DNA of 64,000 nt from an uncultured Campylobacter sp. (GTDB lineage: Bacteria > Campylobacterota > Campylobacteria > Campylobacterales > Campylobacteraceae). Position numbers and translations under genes: made by a program. Within the stretch, counting starts at the first letter, position 1. The number at the start of each line of letters is the position of its first letter. Positions 50,730 through 59,062 of the stretch are shown here, in pieces. The stretch spans positions 6,929 through 70,928 of the forward strand of contig NZ_CALIST010000067.1 of the NCBI RefSeq assembly GCF_938041645.1, given 5' to 3'. The notes below the pieces were generated by a model, which saw only the letters and a program-made list of their open reading frames with translations, did not search any database and was not told where the DNA came from.

Positions 50730-51536
50730 ATGAAAATCGCTATTTTGCAAATGGACGTGAAAATGGCTCAAAATTTTGCAGATTGTGAGCAAAATTTTAT
50801 CCGTGCGCGCGGGCTGATCGATCGCGCGTTAAAACGCGGCGCGGACGTAGCGGTGCTGCCGGAAGCCTTTAATACGGGCTTCAATACGGCTAAATTTAAA
50901 GAGCTAGCTGATACGAACGCTACTCATACAAAAAAATTTTTAAACGAAATTTCGCGAAAAAGCTGCGCTATTTTAATAGGCGGATCGATAAGTTCCGAGC
51001 GAGATAAAATTTATAATTCCGCTTTCGTTTATCAAAACGGAGCCGAAATTTTACGCTACGACAAGATCCACGCCTTCTCGCTCGCTCGCGAAAATGAGAT
51101 CGTAAGTGGCGGCGATAGGTTAGGAATTTGCGAGATAAAATTTCAAAATCGCGCGTTCAAAATCGGCGTCGCGGTCTGCTACGATCTGCGCTTTTGTGAA
51201 ATTTTTCGTGCCTTAGCGCTTCGCGGTGCGCAGATTGTTTTTGTGATCGCGCAGTTCGCGCAAAGCCGCATAGAGCATTTTATCACGCTTGCGAAAGCCC
51301 GCGCGATCGAAAATCAAATTTTTATCTGCGCGGTAAACGGCTGCGGCGATACGGGGCAGGGCGAGAGTTTCGGCGGAAATTCCATGCTGATAAATCCCTA
51401 CGGCGAGATCGTCGCGCGCCTAGGCAAAAAAGAGGCCGTGAAGATTGCTCGAGCGGATTTAAATGAAATTTTAAAATTTCGCGCTAAAATGGATCTTTTA
51501 AAAGATATGAAACCTGAAATTTATAAGGAGTTTTGA
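50730..51536 (+). CDS. Nitrilase-superfamily amidohydrolase
   Basis: Cytoplasmic carbon-nitrogen hydrolase, 268 residues. The Glu-Lys-Cys triad is visible: Glu in LPEAFNTGF near residue 43, Lys in RYDKIHAFSL near 110, and Cys in AVCYDLRFCEIFR near 149. The text around the Cys is closest to the omega-amidase/YafV branch, which hydrolyses 2-oxoglutaramate and 2-oxosuccinamate. It starts 8 nt after ruvC with an AGGAGG site, and its stop overlaps the next start by one base. The substrate is an inference. Confidence 0.87.
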   Translation: MKIAILQMDVKMAQNFADCEQNFIRARGLIDRALKRGADVAVLPEAFNTGFNTAKFKELADTNATHTKKFLNEISRKSCAILIGGSISSERDKIYNSAFVYQNGAEILRYDKIHAFSLARENEIVSGGDRLGICEIKFQNRAFKIGVAVCYDLRFCEIFRALALRGAQIVFVIAQFAQSRIEHFITLAKARAIENQIFICAVNGCGDTGQGESFGGNSMLINPYGEIVARLGKKEAVKIARADLNEILKFRAKMDLLKDMKPEIYKEF

Positions 51537-52063
51537 TGAAAACTTTGGTATTTGTGATCGATATGCTAAACGGCTTCGTAAAATTCGGCGCGATGGCCGA
51601 TCCTAGCATAGCAAAGATCGCTCCTGCGGTGATTAGGCAGATAGAGGCGGCTAAAAATGTGCATTTCATCTGCGACGCTCACACCGAGCGGGATTTGGAG
51701 ATGAAGCGCTATCCGGCTCACTGCCTAGTTGGCTCGCCAGAAGCGGAGGTGATCGAGGAGCTCGCACACTTCGTAAGCGAGCAAAACGTTACTTTTAAGC
51801 GTAGCACGAACGGCTTTCATAATTTGGATAAGAAAATTCTGGGCGGCTTCGATCGTTTCGTGATTACGGGCTGTTGCACCGATATCTGCGTGATGCAGTT
51901 TGCGCTTAGCCTGCGCACCTATCTCAACGAAATTGGCGCCGATAAAGACGTCGTCGTTCCGCGAGGTGCGGTAGCTACCTACGATGCGCCGAACCATGAG
52001 CGCGGCTACTACGACGAATGTGCGCTAAGCTTAATGCAAAATGCGGGTATTTTGGTGATTTAA
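51536..52063 (+). CDS. Isochorismatase-like cysteine hydrolase
   Basis: Cytoplasmic hydrolase of the isochorismatase/nicotinamidase fold, 175 residues. The catalytic Asp is in FVIDMLNGFV near residue 8, the Lys in NVTFKRSTNGFH near 86, and the nucleophilic Cys in TGCCTDICVMQFA near 113-121. ICDAHTERDLEMKRYPAHCL gives the metal- or substrate-site acids. Nicotinamidase activity is possible. I start at the ATG at 51,536, which follows AAGGAG and overlaps the upstream stop by one base. Confidence 0.87.
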   Translation: MKTLVFVIDMLNGFVKFGAMADPSIAKIAPAVIRQIEAAKNVHFICDAHTERDLEMKRYPAHCLVGSPEAEVIEELAHFVSEQNVTFKRSTNGFHNLDKKILGGFDRFVITGCCTDICVMQFALSLRTYLNEIGADKDVVVPRGAVATYDAPNHERGYYDECALSLMQNAGILVI

Positions 52064-52219
52064 GCTGTACTTAGATTAAACAGAATTTCAAGCTAAATTT
52101 TCTAGCTTATAAATTTTAAAATTTAGAGCCGCTCTTAAAATTTTGAAATTTTTTGAGCGGTAGAATTTTCAAATTTTGTGTTACTCGTAGAATTTTAAGA
52201 CTCTAACCCTTTACGGATT

Positions 52220-53383
52220 TTAGCTTTGTTTTACCGCGACTGCTTTTGCGACGAAAAATCCCACTACTCCGGAAATTATCGAGCCTAAAAATACCGCGAG
52301 CTTGTCCGTGTAATGATACATATCGCTGCCGCCGTATGCGAGGCCATCGACGAAAAGCGCCATCGTAAAGCCGATACCACAGATGATCGCTACTGCGTAA
52401 AGCTGCGGCCAGCCTGCGTTTTCAGGCATGTAGGCGATTTTGGCTTTGATTAAGATCCAGCTAAAGGCAAAAATTCCGATCTGTTTACCGAAAAATAGCC
52501 CTAGCATGATACCCATCGGCACCGGACCGAAAAGGAAGCTAGGACTAATGCCTGCTAGCGAAACGCCTGCGTTTGTAAAGGCAAAGATCGGCAAGATGAA
52601 GAAATTTACTGGGTAAGCTAGGCCGTGCTCCATATCCTTTAGCATAGAGCCCGAGCGGGTCTTAAGCGGGATGCAAAAGCCCGCAAGCACTCCCGCGATA
52701 GTCGCGTGGATACCGGAGTTTAGTACCATCACCCACAGCACGACGGCCACGATGATAAACGGAAGCTTTTTATCGACGCCAAGTCTGCTCATCGCTAGCA
52801 TTATTGCGACACAGGCAGCTGCGCCGCCTAGATAGATTGCGTTTATGGTAGAGGAATAAAACAAAGCGATGATTAAAATTGCACACAGATCGTCCATTAT
52901 CGCAAGCGTTAGGACAAAAATTTTAAGGCTAGCCGGGATTTTTTTGCCCAAAAGTGCCATAACGCCTACAGCAAAGGCTATATCTGTCGCCGTCGGGATT
53001 GCCCAGCCCTTCATCGCGACGGCATCGCCCCAGTTAATGATCGAAAATATAATCGCTGGCATCATTACTCCGCCCAGAGCCGCGAAGCTAGGAAGTAAAA
53101 TTTGAGAGAAATGGCGCAGCTGCCCTTCGATTTTTTCGCGCTTAAGCTCAAGTCCAATGGCAAAGAAAAATATCGCCATAAGCACGTCGTTTACTAAAAA
53201 ATGCATCGATTCGTCAAGTTTCGCAGAACCCACACCTATGGTGAAGCTTAGATGTAAAAATGCTTCGTAATATTTCGATAAAAATTCTACGTTTTGAGCG
53301 ATGATCGCAAGGACTGCGGATAAAAGTAGTATGATTCCCGCGCTACTTTCGCTTGATAAAATTTTCTTAATGATATGTTGCAC
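52220..53383 (-). CDS. nhaA: Na+/H+ antiporter NhaA
   Basis: Inner-membrane antiporter that exports sodium in exchange for protons, 387 residues with about 12 helices. The ion-binding aspartates lie in LTLAIMDDLCAILIIALFY near residue 155-165. LKREKIEGQLRH and FALTNAGVSL-like text (FAFTNAGVSLAGI) are family landmarks. The start is GTG after AAAGGAAG. It is a single-gene unit. The 52,064-52,219 stretch contains stem-forming text CCGCTC/GAGCGG without a T-tract. Confidence 0.96.
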   Translation of the reverse strand: MQHIIKKILSSESSAGIILLLSAVLAIIAQNVEFLSKYYEAFLHLSFTIGVGSAKLDESMHFLVNDVLMAIFFFAIGLELKREKIEGQLRHFSQILLPSFAALGGVMMPAIIFSIINWGDAVAMKGWAIPTATDIAFAVGVMALLGKKIPASLKIFVLTLAIMDDLCAILIIALFYSSTINAIYLGGAAACVAIMLAMSRLGVDKKLPFIIVAVVLWVMVLNSGIHATIAGVLAGFCIPLKTRSGSMLKDMEHGLAYPVNFFILPIFAFTNAGVSLAGISPSFLFGPVPMGIMLGLFFGKQIGIFAFSWILIKAKIAYMPENAGWPQLYAVAIICGIGFTMALFVDGLAYGGSDMYHYTDKLAVFLGSIISGVVGFFVAKAVAVKQS

Positions 53384-53448
53384 ATGCTTCCTTTAAAAAT
53401 TTTGCCTTAATTTTATGCAAATTTTAATTAAATTTTTATCAAAACGGG

Positions 53449-53889
53449 CTAGTTGCTCGGTAAATTCGGCATTATTAGCATTGCATAAAGTATTATAAAC
53501 ATTATGATCGTAGGGCCTTCGTTGATCGCACGGAAGTATTTTCCGCTCCTGTGACACTCGTTTTTTTCAAATTTATACATATAATAATACAGCCACAAAT
53601 GATAACAGATTAGCAAAACTCCGGCTAGTAATTTTATATGAAAATATCCCATTTTCATAAGCCCCGGATTTAAAATGATAAGCATCACGCCGCTAAAAAC
53701 CGTCACCGCCATTGCTATCCAGCCGATCGCGTGATAGAGCATCCGCTCCATCTTTTTAACGACCTTTACGAAATCCGGCTTGTCTAAATTTTCAGCGTGA
53801 TATACATACAGACGTGGCATGTAAAACAGCATCGCCATCCATGAAATAAAGCCCGCAAAATGGACAAATTTAAACCAATAGTAACTCAT
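53449..53889 (-). CDS. hemJ: Protoporphyrinogen oxidase HemJ
   Basis: Inner-membrane enzyme of haem synthesis that oxidises protoporphyrinogen IX, 146 residues with four or five helices. The N-terminus WFKFVHFAGFISWMAMLFYMPRLYVYHAE carries the conserved His 10 and the Pro-Arg-Leu-Tyr-Val-Tyr-His motif. GYFHIKLLAGVLLICYH near residue 83 completes the family pattern. The ATG has an AAGGAGG site. It is the last gene of the run lspA-TM2/SHOCT-hemJ, 10 nt after its neighbour. Confidence 0.93.
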   Translation of the reverse strand: MSYYWFKFVHFAGFISWMAMLFYMPRLYVYHAENLDKPDFVKVVKKMERMLYHAIGWIAMAVTVFSGVMLIILNPGLMKMGYFHIKLLAGVLLICYHLWLYYYMYKFEKNECHRSGKYFRAINEGPTIIMFIILYAMLIMPNLPSN

Positions 53890-53899
53890 TTTAGCCTCC

Positions 53900-54292
53900 T
53901 TAATCTCTCATTAAAATTTCTTTTCGAGCTTCGAATTCCTCTTTAGAAATCGCGCCTTTTTGATACAGCTCAAAGAGCGCATCGACTTTTTTTAGACGCC
54001 CCTCGTAGTCGTCTTCCTCCGTCTCACTTACAAAAGCATTTAAATCTTCCACCCAAATTCCTACGAAAAATATATCCAGCAAAATCCAAATTCCCCAAAT
54101 CGCCCAAAACAAAAAGCCCACTAAAAACCACAGCGTAAAACTTCCCAGCCAAAATAGCGCGATTTGAGCAAATCCGCTGATAAATTTGCCGCAATAAATT
54201 CTATGCAGTCCGCCACCGATCGGCATAGCTGCGACCCACGAAAACGCACCTAAAAACCAAAGCGCGTAAGCGATGTAATTATTTCTCTTCAT
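53900..54292 (-). CDS. TM2-type membrane protein with C-terminal SHOCT motif
   Basis: Inner-membrane protein of 130 residues. The N-terminal part resembles a TM2 domain with PIGGGLHRIYCGKFISGFAQIALFWLG, and three hydrophobic helices cover residues 8-85. The C-terminus has a short SHOCT-like helix pair, DALFELYQKGAISKEEFEARK, near 104-125. Function is unknown. The ATG has an AAGGAGAAAA site and the gene overlaps the lspA stop by 14 nt, so it is coupled to lspA. Confidence 0.83.
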   Translation of the reverse strand: MKRNNYIAYALWFLGAFSWVAAMPIGGGLHRIYCGKFISGFAQIALFWLGSFTLWFLVGFLFWAIWGIWILLDIFFVGIWVEDLNAFVSETEEDDYEGRLKKVDALFELYQKGAISKEEFEARKEILMRD

Positions 54293-54740
54293 TTTTCTCC
54301 TTTTTTGCGGTGCGTAAGCCCTGAAAAATAAAAATCACGACAGCCAGATCTATCATCACGTCGGCGAAATTAAACACCGCGAACTCAAACCACTTATGCC
54401 ATGCGACGTAATCGACCACGCCGCCGCGAATGAAGCGATCAAGTAAATTTGAGCAGCCTCCCGCGAGCATCAGCGCAAACGGCGCCCAGTGCTCGCAAAA
54501 AAGCTTTTTATGACAAAATACATACGCCGCAAGCGCCGAGATCAGCGCGATCTGGATAAATTTTAAATTTTCGCCCAAAAAGGCAAACATCGAAAACGCA
54601 ACGCCGCGATTAAGCGTAAGCTCTAGCGAAAAAAACTCTCCTTGCCACGAAAAGCCGTTTAAAAACAGAAGTTTGATCGCTTGATCGATCGCAAAGATCG
54701 CCGCAAAAAGCAGGATAAATTTAATACAGGTCTTAGCCAT
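54279..54740 (-). CDS. lspA: Prolipoprotein signal peptidase LspA
   Basis: Inner-membrane aspartyl peptidase that removes signal peptides from prolipoproteins, 153 residues with four helices. The catalytic aspartates lie in GGCSNLLDRFIRGGVVDYV near residue 108 and in FNFADVMIDLAVV near 133. NRGVAFSMF near 45 is a family landmark. The lipoproteins in this window (CjaA-like, M48 protease, ankyrin protein) are its substrates. It follows glmM by about 100 bp, an order shared with Helicobacter. Confidence 0.95.
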   Translation of the reverse strand: MAKTCIKFILLFAAIFAIDQAIKLLFLNGFSWQGEFFSLELTLNRGVAFSMFAFLGENLKFIQIALISALAAYVFCHKKLFCEHWAPFALMLAGGCSNLLDRFIRGGVVDYVAWHKWFEFAVFNFADVMIDLAVVIFIFQGLRTAKKEKNEEK

Positions 54741-54838
54741 CTCGCAGCCTAAATTTAAATATGTAAAGCCTGCATTTTTTGTCCGCGCCTTTTGTATCGA
54801 GCCATGAGCTTGCCGCGCCGTAAAATTTTATAAAATCG

Positions 54839-56179
54839 CTATTCATTTAGGGCTTTGGCAAAAAATTTCTCGACCTCGTCCATTCGCTTTTGCAGCAGTT
54901 TTTCGTTTTTGCCCTCGATTAAGAGGCGGATAACGTTTTCGGTGCCGGAGTAGCGGAAGAGTGAGCGGATTTTGTCCGCTTTAAGGCTTGCTTCAAGCTC
55001 CTTTAGCCCTTTTAATTTTTCAAGCGGCTTTTTATCCGCGATCTTTAAATTTCGTAAAATTTGAGGATACGGCTTAATCATCCCCGAAAATTCGCTTGCC
55101 TTCTTTTTCATATCCAGCATGCAGGCGGCGAATTGCAGCGCGCTTGCGATGCCGTCGCCCGTTTTAGCGTAATCGCCGAAGATCACGTGCCCGCTCTGCT
55201 CGCCGCCGAAATTTGCGCCTAGTTCATGCATCGTCTCAAGTACGAATTTATCGCCTACATTGCAGCGATGAAGCGCGATGTCGTGTTTAGCTAAAAAATC
55301 CTCCAGCGCAGAATTACTCATCACTGTGGCTACCATTTTATTGCCTGCTAAGCGATTTTTTCCTTTCAAATAGACCGCTAAAATTCCAAGTAGCGCGTCG
55401 CCGTGGATGATCTCGCCGTTTTCGTCCACGACTACGAGCCTATCAGCATCCCCGTCGAAGGCAAAGCCGACATCGGCGCGTAATCTTTTGACCTCCGAGG
55501 CTAAATTTTGCGGGCTTAGTGCGCCGCAAGCATCATTAATATTTTTGCCGTTAGGCTCGTCGCCGATGACGATCGTTTCGGCTCCCAGTTCATTAAATAC
55601 GGTAGGTGCGACCCTGTAGCTTGCTCCGTTTGCGCAATCAAGCACCACGCGAAGCCCGTGTAGCGTCTTTTGCTTCGGGAAGGAATTTTTAATATGCACG
55701 ATGTATCTGCCGATGACGTCGTCCACGCGCTTTGCAGCGCCTATTTGCATCATTTTGGTGCGCGCTTCGGCGATTAGATCGTCGCTGAAATAAATTTTTT
55801 CGATCTGCGCTTCCTCTTTTTCGTCGAGTTTGAAGCCCTCGCTGTTGAAAAATTTAATGCCGTTGTCGTAGTATGGATTGTGGCTCGCGCTTATCATGAT
55901 GCCTGCATCGCAGCGCATATCCTCCGTAAGAAAGGCAATCGCAGGAGTAGGCATCGGTCCGATCTGGCGGACGTTGTAGCCCACCGAGGTAAGGCCTGCT
56001 ACGATCGCTGTTTCTATCATATAGCCGCTTCTGCGGGTGTCTTTGCCGACTAAGATCATATTCGTAACGGAATTTTTCCTAAAGTAAATCCCCGCCGCCA
56101 TTGCTACGCGCATTGCAAGCTCGGCGGTTAGAAATTCTCCCGCTTTACCGCGTACGCCGTCCGTTCCGAAAAGTTTCAT
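54839..56179 (-). CDS. glmM: Phosphoglucosamine mutase GlmM
   Basis: Cytoplasmic enzyme converting glucosamine-6-phosphate to the 1-phosphate for peptidoglycan and LPS, 446 residues. KLFGTDGVRGKAGEFLT opens the protein. The phosphoserine loop is ISASHNPYYDNGIKFF near residue 100, the metal loop is FDGDADRL near 240, and the substrate loop GGEQSGH lies near 325. The C-terminal phosphate-binding site is RYSGTENVIRLL. I start at the ATG at 56,179, which follows AAGGA; a TTG six bases upstream is less likely. Confidence 0.96.
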   Translation of the reverse strand: MKLFGTDGVRGKAGEFLTAELAMRVAMAAGIYFRKNSVTNMILVGKDTRRSGYMIETAIVAGLTSVGYNVRQIGPMPTPAIAFLTEDMRCDAGIMISASHNPYYDNGIKFFNSEGFKLDEKEEAQIEKIYFSDDLIAEARTKMMQIGAAKRVDDVIGRYIVHIKNSFPKQKTLHGLRVVLDCANGASYRVAPTVFNELGAETIVIGDEPNGKNINDACGALSPQNLASEVKRLRADVGFAFDGDADRLVVVDENGEIIHGDALLGILAVYLKGKNRLAGNKMVATVMSNSALEDFLAKHDIALHRCNVGDKFVLETMHELGANFGGEQSGHVIFGDYAKTGDGIASALQFAACMLDMKKKASEFSGMIKPYPQILRNLKIADKKPLEKLKGLKELEASLKADKIRSLFRYSGTENVIRLLIEGKNEKLLQKRMDEVEKFFAKALNE

Positions 56180-56293
56180 TATCAAATCCTTATATAAAAA
56201 TCGGGAAATTCTACCAAAAAAAGTTTAATCTACATAAATTTAAACTATATTTAAATTTTACTTAAATTAAGCGTCGATTAAATATTTTTTACG

Positions 56294-56299
56294 TATAAT
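56294..56299 (+). promoter_or_regulatory. -10 box of rpsT
   Basis: TATAAT 32 bp before the rpsT ATG in TTTTTTACGTATAATCG. Transcript start would be near 56,306. Confidence 0.6.
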
Positions 56300-56331
56300 C
56301 GCAGGTTCAAATTTAACCGAAAAGGAACATT

Positions 56332-56604
56332 ATGGCAAATCACAAATCCGCCGAAAAACGCGCGAGACAAACCATAAAAAGAACGGAGCGAAATAGATTT
56401 TATCGCACCAGAGTAAAAAATATCACAAAAGCCGTAAGAGAGGCGGTCGAGAGCAAGGATCTAGACGCAGCGACTCAGGCTCTAAAAACGGCTAATGAAA
56501 GCTTTCACAGCTTCGTAAGCAGGGGCTTTTTGAAAAAACAGACCGCGAGCAGAAAAGTAAGCCGCCTAGCCAAACTCGTAAATTCTTTAAAAACCGCCGC
56601 GTAA
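56332..56604 (+). CDS. rpsT: 30S ribosomal protein S20
   Basis: Ribosomal protein S20, 90 residues, basic and helical, binding 16S rRNA early in small-subunit assembly. The sequence opens ANHKSAEKRARQTIKRTERN and ends with KLVNSLKTAA, both typical. Length is standard. The ATG has an AAAAGGAAC site. prfA follows 24 nt after its stop, the same order as in Helicobacter pylori. Confidence 0.97.
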   Translation: MANHKSAEKRARQTIKRTERNRFYRTRVKNITKAVREAVESKDLDAATQALKTANESFHSFVSRGFLKKQTASRKVSRLAKLVNSLKTAA

Positions 56605-56628
56605 GCGCTACTTACGCATAAAATTTAA

Positions 56629-57696
56629 ATGCTAGCCGATAAACTAAAGCCTTTTTTGGATCGCTACGACGAGCTTTCGCGCATGCTTAGCGATCCCGCA
56701 GTTACCGCAGATATCGCTAATATGACAGCGCTATCTAAGGAGCAGCGCAGTATCGAGCCGATCAAAGAGGCGGCTAGCGAGTATCTTAAAATTTTAAATC
56801 AGATCGAAGAGAACAAAGCTCTGCTAAGCGATGCCGATCTCGGCGAGCTAGCCAAAGAGGAGCTTAAAAGCTTAGAGATGCAAAAGCCGCAGCTCGAAGA
56901 AAAAATCAAAATTTTACTGCTTCCGAAAGACCCTAACGACGATAAGAATATCTTTCTTGAGATTCGCGCCGGTACGGGCGGCGACGAAGCGGCGCTGTTT
57001 GCGGGAGATCTGCTCGGCGCGTATCTGCGCTATGCCGATCTTCGCGGTTATAAATGCGAGATCGTAAGCACTAGCGAAGGCAGCGTCGGCGGTTATAAAG
57101 AAGCGATCTTGCTCGTAAAGGGCGCGGGAGCGTATTCGCGGCTGAAATTTGAAGGCGGCACCCACCGCGTGCAGCGCGTCCCCGAAACGGAGAGCCAGGG
57201 CAGGGTGCATACCTCTGCAATCACCGTCGCCGTCATGCCCGAGATCGAGGATAGCGAGATACAGATCAATCCAAATGACCTTCGCATCGACGTTATGCGT
57301 AGCTCCGGACACGGTGGACAGTCCGTAAATACCACCGACAGCGCCGTCCGCATCACTCACATCCCGACCGGCTTAGTCGTCACCAACCAAGACGGTAAGG
57401 ACCAGCACAAAAACAAAGAGGCGGCGATGAAGGTGCTAAAGGCGCGCCTTTACGATATGCAGGAGCAGGAGCGCTTAGAAAAAGAGCGCAAAGATCGCAA
57501 GGATCAGGTAGGCACCGGCGACCGCTCGGGGCGAATTCGTACCTACAACTATCCGCAAAACCGCATCAGCGACCACCGCATAAATTTAACTCTCTACCGC
57601 CTCGACGCGATAATGGCAGGGGGCTTGTTCGACGAGATCATCGATCCGCTCATAGCGCACTCTCAAGCCGAAGCGATCGCAAATGCGGGCTATTAA
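56629..57696 (+). CDS. prfA: Peptide chain release factor 1
   Basis: Translation release factor for UAA and UAG stops, 355 residues. The GGQ tripeptide that triggers peptide release is in SSGHGGQSVNTTDSAV near residue 225. The codon-recognition region near 180 reads GGTHRVQRVPETESQGRVHTSA, and the PxT-type motif lies in domain 2 as VPETESQ. It follows rpsT by 24 nt and is probably co-transcribed. UAG, UAA and UGA all occur as premature stops in the receptor gene at 61.3-63.8 kb, so no stop-codon reassignment is implied by RF1 being present. Confidence 0.97.
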   Translation: MLADKLKPFLDRYDELSRMLSDPAVTADIANMTALSKEQRSIEPIKEAASEYLKILNQIEENKALLSDADLGELAKEELKSLEMQKPQLEEKIKILLLPKDPNDDKNIFLEIRAGTGGDEAALFAGDLLGAYLRYADLRGYKCEIVSTSEGSVGGYKEAILLVKGAGAYSRLKFEGGTHRVQRVPETESQGRVHTSAITVAVMPEIEDSEIQINPNDLRIDVMRSSGHGGQSVNTTDSAVRITHIPTGLVVTNQDGKDQHKNKEAAMKVLKARLYDMQEQERLEKERKDRKDQVGTGDRSGRIRTYNYPQNRISDHRINLTLYRLDAIMAGGLFDEIIDPLIAHSQAEAIANAGY

Positions 57697-57707
57697 GCCT
57701 TTTAAAT

Positions 57708-58196
57708 TTAGACCTTGCAGCTGCCCGCTTTACCGAATTTTGCCTCAATTAAAAGTACCAAGATGAAGAAAATTTTTTCGTCGTTAAACTTCGCAAGCTC
57801 GCGCAGGCCTTGATCTGCGCTTACAAGCTTGATGCCGTTCGATTTCAAAATCTCAGCGAGCTCGTCCGGCTCAAAGCCCATTTTACCAGCGATCTCTCTA
57901 ATATTATAGGACTCGATCGCGCCTATGATGCGATCCATATTACAAAAGCCGGGATTTTTGCGGCTCAAAACCACGTCCAAAAACTCGCCCCAGAGCTTTA
58001 CGAGCTTCTTTCGCCTTGTGATTATATGCAAGATCGCGACGCAAAGCAGACCCAATCCCGCGATCTTATGCAGGCTCATCCACGCCTCGTCATATTCGCC
58101 GCGCGCAAAGTAGGCGCCCGAAAAACCCAAAATGCAAAGCGCGCAGCCTAGTAACACGATGAGCGCAAATTTATAAACAATCCCCGCTTTAAGCAT
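57708..58196 (-). CDS. Hypothetical membrane protein, DUF4405-like helices
   Basis: A 162-residue protein with two N-terminal helices (about 8-28 and 41-60). The second contains LHKIAGLGLLCVAILHIITRRKK, two histidines in a DUF4405-like arrangement that could bind haem b. The C-terminal part (about 100-150) is soluble and holds a helix-turn-helix-looking stretch, IREIAGKMGFEPDELAEILKSNGIKLV. The end has a Cys near the terminus. The ATG follows AAGGAGA. Convergent with prfA. Function unknown. Confidence 0.72.
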   Translation of the reverse strand: MLKAGIVYKFALIVLLGCALCILGFSGAYFARGEYDEAWMSLHKIAGLGLLCVAILHIITRRKKLVKLWGEFLDVVLSRKNPGFCNMDRIIGAIESYNIREIAGKMGFEPDELAEILKSNGIKLVSADQGLRELAKFNDEKIFFILVLLIEAKFGKAGSCKV

Positions 58197-59062
58197 AAAA
58201 TCTCCTTGCTTCGTTTTTAAAATTTATCGGCTTAGGCGTAGCGCACGCGAACGCTACGGCGGCGTTATGTCTCGTCGGTCGCCGCTATCGTATCGCCTCG
58301 GCGTTATTGCGCCACCCGCACCGCTGTTTCACTTATACGCTCCGCGGGTCGCCATCATCGTATCGCTGTTTGCGCTACTTGCACTGCGTCTTACCTACAT
58401 ACGCATCCTGTCGATCGCGGTTGCCATATTGCGGCATTTTATGCTGTCGTCGCCGCAATCACGCCGCGCCGTCTTGTGCTGCCGATCCGCCGTCACGGCC
58501 GTGCTGTTCGCTTCGATCGTAGCGCCGTTACGATGATGATTTGCCCGAGCGAAGGTTATGTCATACGGCGCCGAGTAGGTACGTATCGCCGCTCCGCTTC
58601 TCGATCACGGCGTGCCGTCTGCGCCGCCGATGTGTTATACACGCCATCCGACGCGCTACCGACTTATTGCGACGCCCACGCATCGCGCCGCTTACGTAGC
58701 CTGCTCATTTAGCAAGTCGTTACGCTACCGATCGCGGCTCGGTTTAAAATTTTATTTAGGCGCCGTCTTCTTGGCAGATCATCTCGCGTTTAAATTTTGC
58801 CGACTTAATTTCGCGCAAAATCGCGATCGCACGCCGTCTACCGACCTCCAAGCCGCTTGCCGCGCCGTAGCGCTTGCCCCGCCGCCTACTGCGTGCGAGC
58901 GCCTAGCCGCGCGGGTGCTGACGCCCATGTATGCGAACGCTTAGCGCCTCGGCCAAATTTTATCGCCGCTTAATATAAATGAGTAATTTTAATAAATCTG
59001 GATTTAAAAAGATATGGATTTAAAGGCGAAATCCCTGCGACGTGAAATTTAAACAATAAAAT
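58197..59062. other. Compositionally odd non-coding region
   Basis: In 866 bp I see no gene with family resemblance. From about 58,260 to 58,730 the text is dense in CGCCG, TATCG and TACG words and has no AATT tetramer, the reverse of other spacers in the window. Several overlapping open frames exist, but their Arg/Cys/Ser-rich translations, weak or missing ribosome sites and mutual overlap argue against coding. After 58,740 the usual AAATTT text returns. Confidence 0.6.

Noticed and set aside
52122..52162. Stem CCGCTC/GAGCGG between the cysteine hydrolase gene and nhaA as a terminator
   Set aside because: Six-base stem with a very long AT loop and no T-tract on either strand.
56304..56320. 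GGTTCAAATTTAACC as a tRNA T-arm
   Set aside because: No acceptor, D or anticodon stems around it; it is the rpsT leader.
58267..58944. Several overlapping open frames in the CG-rich island
   Set aside because: They overlap each other in different frames and read as Arg/Cys/Ser-rich noise. High CG content with few stops explains them.
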